From contig NZ_CP020694.1 of assembly GCF_003611275.1 (NCBI RefSeq), positions 2,418,001-2,482,000 of the forward strand: a stretch of 64,000 nucleotides of DNA, read 5' to 3'. The first letter of the stretch is position 1. Each line of letters begins with the position of its first letter. Below, in pieces: positions 58,010 through 64,000 of the stretch. Under the pieces are notes generated by a model that was not told where the DNA came from, did not search any database, and saw nothing but the letters and a program-made list of their open reading frames with translations. Source of the stretch: Sulfitobacter sp. D7. Its GTDB lineage: Bacteria > Pseudomonadota > Alphaproteobacteria > Rhodobacterales > Rhodobacteraceae. Made by a program: the position numbers and the translations under genes.

Positions 58010-59215
58010 GTGAAGATCGCCTATATCCTCAACACCTACCCGCAGCCCTCGCATTCCTTCATCCGCCGCGAGATCGCGGCGCTAGAGGCGGCGGGCCATG
58101 AGGTGCTGCGCTTTGCCATGCGCGGCCCCGATGTGCCGCTGGTCGATGGGCAGGACAAGGCCGAAGAGGCGCGCAGCCACTATGTTCTGGCCGCTGGCGG
58201 GGCCGCCCTCGCCCATGCAAGCCTGCGCAGTGTCCTGCGTTCGCCCCGCCGGTTCGGCAAAGCGCTGCGCGAAGTCTGGCACGCCGCACGTCGGGCCGAG
58301 ACGGGGATGGCCCGCCATCTGATCTATCTGGCCGAGGCATGCTATCTGCAGGCGCAGCTGGACGGCAGCGGCACAGAGCACCTGCACGCTCATTTCGGCA
58401 CCAACGCCACGATGGTCGCGATGCTTTGCCACCTGCTTGGCGGGCCGCGCTATAGTTTCACCACCCATGGGCCTGAGGAATTCGACAGCCCCCGCGCGTT
58501 GTCACTCGGCGCGAAAATCCATCATTCGGCATTTGCCGTGGCGATCAGCCAGTTCGGGCGCAGTCAACTGTGCCGATGGGCTGACCCAGCCGATTGGCCG
58601 CGCATCAAAGCTGTGCATTGCGGCATTGAGCCCGCTAAATTCCCTGCCCCCGCCGCCCTGCCGGATGGCCCGCGGCGCCTCGTCTCCATCGGGCGTTTTG
58701 TGGAGCAGAAGGGCCAGCTTGCCCTGATCGACGCCATGGCCCAGCTGCGCGACAGCCAACCCGATCTGCATCTGACGCTGATTGGCGACGGCCCTTTGCG
58801 CCGCGCGATTGAAACGGAAATCGCCCGCCACACCCTGCATGATCGCATCACCCTGACCGGCTGGGTCGATGAGGCGCGAGTTACCTCCGAACTCAGCGCT
58901 GCCCATGCGCTCGTCATGCCCAGTTTCGCCGAAGGTCTGCCCATGGTGGTGATGGAGGCCATGGCCGCCGCCCGCCCGGTAATCGCCACCTATATCGCAG
59001 GCACGCCGGAACTGGTGCAGCCCGGCCAGACCGGCTGGCTGGTGCCCGCAGGCGATGTGGCGGCCTTGGCCGAGGCGATGACCGCCCTGCATGACGCGCC
59101 GCTCTCGACGCTGGAAGAGATGGGAAGGAACGCCCACGCGCGGGTCTTCGCGCGCCATGATGTGTCCCGCGAGGCGGCAAAGCTCGCGGACCACATGCAA
59201 GACGCCGCCCGCTAG
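58010..59215 (+). CDS. glycosyltransferase family 4
   Basis: The 401-residue protein begins at GTG with 'KIAYILNTYPQPSHSFIRREIAALEAAGHEV' and has the GT4 C-terminal site: 'RLVSIGRFVEQKGQLALIDAMAQL', 'ITLTGWVDEARVTSELSAAHALVMPSFAEGLPMVVMEAMAAARPVIATYIAGTPELV'. The conserved EGLPMVVMEAM segment binds the nucleotide sugar. It adds a sugar to the repeat unit; donor and acceptor are unknown. It overlaps the convergent GT2 gene by four bases. Confidence 0.93.
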   Translation: MKIAYILNTYPQPSHSFIRREIAALEAAGHEVLRFAMRGPDVPLVDGQDKAEEARSHYVLAAGGAALAHASLRSVLRSPRRFGKALREVWHAARRAETGMARHLIYLAEACYLQAQLDGSGTEHLHAHFGTNATMVAMLCHLLGGPRYSFTTHGPEEFDSPRALSLGAKIHHSAFAVAISQFGRSQLCRWADPADWPRIKAVHCGIEPAKFPAPAALPDGPRRLVSIGRFVEQKGQLALIDAMAQLRDSQPDLHLTLIGDGPLRRAIETEIARHTLHDRITLTGWVDEARVTSELSAAHALVMPSFAEGLPMVVMEAMAAARPVIATYIAGTPELVQPGQTGWLVPAGDVAALAEAMTALHDAPLSTLEEMGRNAHARVFARHDVSREAAKLADHMQDAAR

Positions 59216-60066
59216 CGCCCCCGCACCCAGCGGTTTGCACTGCGAAAGACCGGTGCGTAAATCGTCAGCCGCACGGCGACAAAGACCAGCGCCCCCAAAG
59301 GGTCCGCCAGCGCGCGCCGCCAAAAGGGGCGCATCTGATCATGCGCGTCATCATTGCGCATCAGGTCGGGGAAAAGCTGCTCGACCTCGGCCACGCCAAT
59401 GTCTTGCCGCCGCCGCACCCGCACCAGCGGCGCAAAGCCTTCGATCATGGGCCAAGCATAGGGGGCAGGCACCGCGATGCGTTCCTCGGGGCGGAAATTC
59501 AGCCGCGCGAAAGTGTCGTCCGAGATGATGTCCGGCCAATCCCCCCAACGCGCCCGCCCGGTGCGGTTCATGGCAAAGACACCAAACCCCGGCACGCCAT
59601 GGGTCATGAAGCCGGTGGTCTGCCAAAACCGCGTGTAATGGCGCGTCACGCAATCGCCTGAGGTCGTCACCTGCGGCATCCCGCTAGCATAGCGCGGCGC
59701 GTCCTCGGCCAGTGCCCCGGCCAGTTGCGCCAGCAGGGGCGGTGAGACCAGCACATCGGCGTCGAGATAGACCAAGACCGCACCCCGCGCCGCAGCCTCG
59801 CCCGCATTCAACGCACCGAGTTTGCTGCCTTGAGCCAGTTCCAGCACCCGCAGCGCCCAGCCTCGCGCCTCGAACGCGGGGGCCTTTCTGCGGGCCAGTT
59901 CTGCGGTGTCGTCCGTGCAGCCATTGGCCACGACGATCACCTCCACCGGCCCCGCCACCGGGTCAGCGGCGCAGAGCGCGTCGAGGCAGGCGGGCAGCCA
60001 GTCGGCCTCATTATGGGCGGGGATCAACACGCTCACCCCTTGGAACGCGCCTGTTGCTACTTCCAT
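59212..60066 (-). CDS. glycosyltransferase family 2
   Basis: The protein of about 284 residues has the GT2 fold: 'SVLIPAHNEADWLPACLDALC', 'VIVVANGCTDDTAELARR', 'GSKLGALNAGEAAARGAVLVYLDADVLVSP' (DxD motif) and 'DDTFARLNF'. A hydrophobic segment near the C-terminus may associate with the membrane. ATG 60066 is preferred over a TTG at 60084; it overlaps the end of the preceding gene by ten bases, so the three genes from 63682 to 59212 form one transcript. Confidence 0.9.
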   Translation of the reverse strand: MEVATGAFQGVSVLIPAHNEADWLPACLDALCAADPVAGPVEVIVVANGCTDDTAELARRKAPAFEARGWALRVLELAQGSKLGALNAGEAAARGAVLVYLDADVLVSPPLLAQLAGALAEDAPRYASGMPQVTTSGDCVTRHYTRFWQTTGFMTHGVPGFGVFAMNRTGRARWGDWPDIISDDTFARLNFRPEERIAVPAPYAWPMIEGFAPLVRVRRRQDIGVAEVEQLFPDLMRNDDAHDQMRPFWRRALADPLGALVFVAVRLTIYAPVFRSANRWVRGR

Positions 60067-62741
60067 GCGTTCAAAGCGTCCCAACGTGGGTTTTCATCCA
60101 CCAGATAGCGCAGCGCGCCCCAAGACCCCCATTTCGTCGGGGCATAGACATCCGAATAATGAGTGAACAATTGCCCGCCGACAGCCAGCCACCCTGCCAT
60201 CAGATCGTTATAGAGCGCACCCATTTGAGGCGCGTAATTGAGATGGTGAAAGAAGGCGGTCAGACTTTCGTCATTCACCTGTGCCCCAAGGCCAACCACA
60301 TGGCTGCCGCCTTCGTACATCACCAGATCTAGGTCATGCGCCCGCGCCACGGCGGCATGATAAGGCCAGACACGGCCAATAAGGTCGGCAAGCGTGTCGT
60401 TTTCAAGCCCGCTGATGCCACCGTTGCGCAGGTCTTTCGCCGCACGGGCGGTGGCCGCGTCAAAGCGGTGGGTCTGAATATAATCGTCCAGAGCACTGCC
60501 GCTCAACCCTTCCGCTTCCCCCTCGGCGCGGGCCAATTCGAGGCTTTCCGACAGCCAGTCCTTGACCAATTCCACATTATCTTCCAGCCCCAGCACCCCG
60601 CCGAAATAGCCGGTGATCGCATATGCATCAAAGGCGGTGGCGGGCGCGCGGTTTCCTGCTTTTTCAGCTTGGTAAAGCGGGGCTTCCAAAGCCTCACGCT
60701 CAAGCCCCAGCCAGCCGGTCTGGCTCGCGATCACATTGCGCAACCGCGCTTCAGCCTCACCGCCGAAGACATCCGTCCAGATGCGCGCCACTTCGGCGGC
60801 GCGCAGGCCATAGAACTGCATCCCCTTCTCGGCCTCATTCCAGCGGGCCTGCGCCATCTCATCCGCCCATTGGGTCTGGGCGAATTGCCAATTCCAAACC
60901 TCGTTGGAGAATTCCACATAGGCTTTTCGGTCCTCGCTCAACGTCTCCTCGACGTAGGTCGCGAACGCGGTCACATAGCCATCATCCGCCAGATGTGGCA
61001 TGTTGAACCACGGGTCGATCTTGAGTTCATTGGCCAAGGCGACCATGACTTCTACCGGGACACCGCGCAGGGCATAGGTCACATCCTCGGGGCGCGGGCG
61101 GTCCTCCCATGCGGCGATGGGGCTGTCGTTGGTGCCCATCCAATCCATGAAGCGTAGCACCTTCATCCCGGTCAGATGCTGCGTCCAATCGGGGTTGAAC
61201 CGCGCGCCAGCGTCGAAATCGGCAGCGCGGTCTTCGCGCACGACGGTGATATCGCGCGGCGGATCGCTGCGGTGCATGCGCTGAATGCGAATGTCGACAC
61301 TGCCCGGCCCCGGCGCATAGTCGAACCGCACCTCGTTCTTGCCATAGCGGACATTCTCGGCCCGGCCCGTGACCTCGATCACGCCCTGCCCCTCAAAGCG
61401 AAGCAGATAGCGGCCCTTGAGCGTGGTCGCCTGCGGCGGCATGTCGGTCAGGATCAATGTGCCGATGCTGCCCAAGGCGCGGGGCATCTTCACCGGCCAG
61501 CCTTCGGAATCGAGGTAGCCACCCTCAACCAATTGCGCATATTCCATCCCGCCAAAGCGCCCGGCCAGATGGCCAAGCCACGGGCGCGCGGTTTTCATCA
61601 GGTCGAGGAAGGGAGCCTGCACGCTCCAGTCGGCGATGGCGGCAAGGCCGATGCCCATGTCGCGGGTGCCTGCGACGGCGTCCTGCGGCGGTGTGATCTT
61701 GAACGGGGCGTTCGCAATCGGCGTGACAGGTACTTCGGGCTCATCTGGGGCCGGCGCTGGCTCATCAGGAGCGGACGCAGGTTCATCTGGGGCGGGCGCT
61801 GGCTCATCGCGGGCAGGCGTAGGCTCATCGCGGGCAGCCGTAGGCTCAGGCACCGCGGGCGGGCCAGTGGGCGAAATCGGGGCGGTCTGTGCATTGTTTG
61901 CGGCGGCAGGGCGCGTGGCAGGCGGCACCGGCACCACAGCACTGCCCTGATACTCTCGCACCGAATCCCACGCCACACGCTGAAGCTCCCGCGCGAGGTC
62001 GGGGGTGGGCGTGTCAAACGCTTTGCCCCAACGGTCATTGAAATCCGTCGGCAGGCCCAAGGGATCTTTGCCCGTCAGCGTGGCATATTGCACCATGGCG
62101 ACAAAGTAGTGGCCCAGATCGTTCAGGTGGATGTCATCGGCAAAAAGCGCGTCGATCTCATTCAGCCCCGGCACACGTTCGGCGGCGATTTCATCGTAAA
62201 GCCGCGCCATCGCTTGCCCGGCGGGGATCACCTCAATCGTCGCAGTGTCAGAGCTGCGCCCATCGCTCACCGCCGCCGCGATCCCCTCCCATGCGGGCAG
62301 ATCATTTTGCAACCGTTCGCGCCAAGGGATATGGGCGTGGTCGTCATAGGCCACTGCCTCTCCGCTGCCGCTTTTCAGCGAATGCCATGTCTCTTGCAGA
62401 TAGACCTTCACCGTCGCATTGGCCGCCGCAGCAAGGCCAAAGAAAGCCTGCGCATAGACTTCGGTATCCGACCAACGGGTGTGATTGGCCAGCGGGATCG
62501 CCTCGGTCAGGATCAGATGGGTGGTCTGCCCTTCGGGCAAGACAGTGCGGGCATCCACGCCCTCGGCCCGGTCAGATTCGTCCCAATTATAACGCAGGGG
62601 CGCGCCGTTGATGATCTGCGCGCGCACCTCGCCCTGCCCCACCCCGGCGCGCAGCGCCTCTTGCAACATATCCGGCCCGTCCGCCCCAAAAAGGCTGTGG
62701 CCCACCATCAAGACCGAGAACAGCCCGCCCAGACCGCTCAT
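60057..62741 (-). CDS. two-domain protein: SGNH-like part, Pro-rich linker, glycosidase-like part
   Basis: The 894-residue protein has three parts. Residues 1-260 are SGNH-like: 'VLMVGHSLFGADGPDML' in place of the GDS block, 'VYLQETWHS', and the Asp/His block 'DDIHLNDLGHYFVAMVQYATL'. Residues about 275-340 form a linker with five 'DEPxPAP'-like units. The rest resembles a TIM-barrel glycoside hydrolase, with 'RFMDWMGTNDSPIAAWEDR', 'YVEFSNEVWNWQFAQTQWADEM' (a Glu as in cellulase-type acid/base motifs) and 'VMYEGGSHVVG' (second candidate Glu). No signal peptide is visible at this start. It may trim or modify the polysaccharide. It overlaps the paralogous SGNH gene by ATGA. Confidence 0.75.
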   Translation of the reverse strand: MSGLGGLFSVLMVGHSLFGADGPDMLQEALRAGVGQGEVRAQIINGAPLRYNWDESDRAEGVDARTVLPEGQTTHLILTEAIPLANHTRWSDTEVYAQAFFGLAAAANATVKVYLQETWHSLKSGSGEAVAYDDHAHIPWRERLQNDLPAWEGIAAAVSDGRSSDTATIEVIPAGQAMARLYDEIAAERVPGLNEIDALFADDIHLNDLGHYFVAMVQYATLTGKDPLGLPTDFNDRWGKAFDTPTPDLARELQRVAWDSVREYQGSAVVPVPPATRPAAANNAQTAPISPTGPPAVPEPTAARDEPTPARDEPAPAPDEPASAPDEPAPAPDEPEVPVTPIANAPFKITPPQDAVAGTRDMGIGLAAIADWSVQAPFLDLMKTARPWLGHLAGRFGGMEYAQLVEGGYLDSEGWPVKMPRALGSIGTLILTDMPPQATTLKGRYLLRFEGQGVIEVTGRAENVRYGKNEVRFDYAPGPGSVDIRIQRMHRSDPPRDITVVREDRAADFDAGARFNPDWTQHLTGMKVLRFMDWMGTNDSPIAAWEDRPRPEDVTYALRGVPVEVMVALANELKIDPWFNMPHLADDGYVTAFATYVEETLSEDRKAYVEFSNEVWNWQFAQTQWADEMAQARWNEAEKGMQFYGLRAAEVARIWTDVFGGEAEARLRNVIASQTGWLGLEREALEAPLYQAEKAGNRAPATAFDAYAITGYFGGVLGLEDNVELVKDWLSESLELARAEGEAEGLSGSALDDYIQTHRFDAATARAAKDLRNGGISGLENDTLADLIGRVWPYHAAVARAHDLDLVMYEGGSHVVGLGAQVNDESLTAFFHHLNYAPQMGALYNDLMAGWLAVGGQLFTHYSDVYAPTKWGSWGALRYLVDENPRWDALNAWK

Positions 62742-63682
62742 GCCGCGACCCCGCTGTCGGGATGGGCGCGGACCACGTCCCAGACCACGCGCTGCATCAG
62801 TGCTGCGGCCTCTGCACTTGGTGTGTCAGCCGGGGTGCCATCCGCGCGGGTCAACTGATGCGGCAGCCCCGCCGGGTCGCGGTGATAGAGCGTTGCGTAA
62901 TGGGTCAGCGCCACAAGATAGGCCCCCTGATCGTTGAAGTGAATCGTATCGCGGCGGCCTTGCTCATCGCGCGAAAAGAGGTTCTGCAGGCTGATGATGC
63001 CGCCCACCCCTCCGGCCGCATCGACTGCGCGGGCAAAGGCCGCCATGACCTGCCCGGCGGGGATCAGATGAATGGGCCGGTCCGATTGCTGCAAAGCGGG
63101 GTAGATCACCTGCTGCCGCCAGTATTGATCGAGGTCACGGTCGATGCGGTTCAGCCACCCCTTGCCATCGTCGGTGTGATGCCATGTCTCATAAAGATAG
63201 ACGCGCGTGTCGGGCCGGGCCGCCTGCGCCAGATCGGCCCAGCGGGCAAGGTAGTCGGGGCTGTCGTGGTAGCGGATGGCGTCGGCAAGCTCGACCATCT
63301 CGGTCAAAACCAGGGCGTCGTAATCGCCCGAACCGATCGCCGCCCGGGCGGGCCGGTGCTGCGCATGGTCATTAGAGCGCTCAAACCCATTCACCGGCAC
63401 ATTCGGCTCCCAATGGTCGCGCAGCGAACTGCCCCAGCCGGTTTGACTGTGATAGCTGTGCCCGGCCCCCGCCATCTGCGCCAGCATCGCGGGCATGTCT
63501 CGGCCCACCAGTGAATGCCCCAGATGGTAGACCTGCATCGGCCCCGTCGGCGGGGTCAGCGGCGTGGCATAGAGTTGTTCCGCGCGGTCCTGCACCTGCG
63601 CCCGGCGAAAGACCCAAGTCCCGCCGCCGAGGCTGGCAAGAGCGGCGCCCCCCAGAAAGGCACGGCGAGAGAGTGCGACCAT
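62738..63682 (-). CDS. Tat-exported SGNH-like protein, related to the N-terminal part of its neighbour
   Basis: The 314-residue protein has a twin-arginine signal ('LSRRAFLGGAALASLGGG') and the same SGNH-like blocks as the neighbour: 'VYHLGHSLVGRDMPAML', 'VYLYETWHHTDDG', 'DTIHFNDQGAYLVALTHYATLYHRDPAGLP'. The catalytic Ser would be in GHS. Such proteins are often polysaccharide O-acetyl esterases or transferases. ATG 63682 follows aaaggag, four bases after the preceding gene's stop. It forms an operon with 60057 and 59212. Confidence 0.8.
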   Translation of the reverse strand: MVALSRRAFLGGAALASLGGGTWVFRRAQVQDRAEQLYATPLTPPTGPMQVYHLGHSLVGRDMPAMLAQMAGAGHSYHSQTGWGSSLRDHWEPNVPVNGFERSNDHAQHRPARAAIGSGDYDALVLTEMVELADAIRYHDSPDYLARWADLAQAARPDTRVYLYETWHHTDDGKGWLNRIDRDLDQYWRQQVIYPALQQSDRPIHLIPAGQVMAAFARAVDAAGGVGGIISLQNLFSRDEQGRRDTIHFNDQGAYLVALTHYATLYHRDPAGLPHQLTRADGTPADTPSAEAAALMQRVVWDVVRAHPDSGVAA

Positions 63683-63686
63683 GAGA

Positions 63687-64000
63687 TCAAGCTCCTTTGC
63701 GATCAATCTGCCCAATCGCCACCCCGCTGACAAGGTGGCCCGCCACCGAAACGATCCGCCCCGGCAGCTTCTCGCCGCGCTTAAAGCGTTCAGTGTCTTG
63801 GGTAAATTGCGCGTCAAAAGCGGGGTTTTCGGCGGATAGGGTTACGTCCAACCGATCAAAGCCAAAGAGCGTTTTGGTGAGCGGATATTGCGCCTTATAG
63901 GCCGCCTCCTTGGCGCAGAAGATGCGTTTGGCGGCGGCGAGATCAGCCCCACCGAGGCGGGTAATCTCGGACGGAAGACAGATTTCTGCAATCAGGTCGT
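63687..64000 (-). CDS. 4'-phosphopantetheinyl transferase, C-terminal part (runs off the window)
   Basis: The minus frame is open from the right edge to a TGA at 63687. It reads '...RIFCAKEAAYKAQYPLTK', the Sfp/EntD-type motif (F/WxxKEAxxK), followed by 'FGFDRLDVTL' and a C-terminal 'GHLVSGVAIGQIDRKGA'. The enzyme attaches the phosphopantetheine arm to carrier proteins. The N-terminus is beyond the window. It lies immediately before the SGNH gene; the closeness may be positional only. Confidence 0.85.
   Translation of the reverse strand, partial: DLIAEICLPSEITRLGGADLAAAKRIFCAKEAAYKAQYPLTKTLFGFDRLDVTLSAENPAFDAQFTQDTERFKRGEKLPGRIVSVAGHLVSGVAIGQIDRKGA

Overview
ORGANISM. The window looks like a chromosome segment of a marine alphaproteobacterium of the Rhodobacterales (Roseobacter/Sulfitobacter-like). 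The reasons are the high G+C and GC-ending codon use of the core genes, the order hom - glpX - recJ, the style of the type II secretion and exopolysaccharide genes, and a LuxR-type regulator with an N-terminal membrane anchor. This placement is inferred from gene content, not from a search. LAYOUT. (1) 1-3753, core chromosome: end of homoserine dehydrogenase, an intergenic pair of imperfect repeats, glpX, recJ and tRNA-Glu(TTC). (2) About 3754-31105, a genomic island of about 27.3 kb. A 19-bp piece of the tRNA-Glu 3' end (3738-3756) is repeated exactly at 31087-31105, the footprint expected of integration into the tRNA gene. No integrase is recognisable, so the island may be immobilised. (3) 31617-45990, a type II secretion system: gspD-C-I-H-G on the minus strand, gspL-M-E-F plus gspJ-K on the plus strand, gspN on the minus strand, and a short prepilin peptidase further on. 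An LppC-like lipoprotein gene and a DUF4331 protein are interleaved. (4) 46033-52282, a two-component system with 11-bp-phased CTGCA boxes upstream, a secreted cysteine-containing protein, a patatin-like lipoprotein, and a three-gene HTTM/DCC operon. (5) 53392-64000, an exopolysaccharide region: sugar-phosphate transferase, a kinase-like ATPase with an altered Walker A, Wzz-type protein, flippase, two glycosyltransferases, two related SGNH-like proteins (one fused to a glycosidase-like domain), and the end of a phosphopantetheinyl transferase. ISLAND CONTENT. From left to right: an AT-richer segment with a NotI-like restriction-modification pair, a lone phage terminase small subunit gene and a membrane protein; an IS3-family element whose transposase carries a 42-bp in-frame insertion; a DUF305 protein; an eight-gene complex I-like operon (nuoA, fused nuoB/D-like, nuoH, nuoJ, nuoK, nuoL, nuoM, nuoN) and a channel-like protein; a second IS3-family element against an istB fragment; small stress-type genes and an EEP hydrolase; then a copper/thiol cluster (two DUF411 proteins, TlpA- and CcmG-like thioredoxins, cytochrome c, BNR-repeat protein, CDF transporter, CsoR, second DUF305, glutaredoxin-MauE fusion). 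MOST INTERESTING. The complex I-like operon lacks NuoE, F, G and I, and its NuoB/D-like protein has no Fe-S cysteine ligands. The membrane subunits are full length, but the key glutamate is changed in NuoM (to Asp) and NuoN (to Leu), and NuoJ ends in a histidine-rich tail. It may be a redox-independent ion-translocating complex linked to metal stress.
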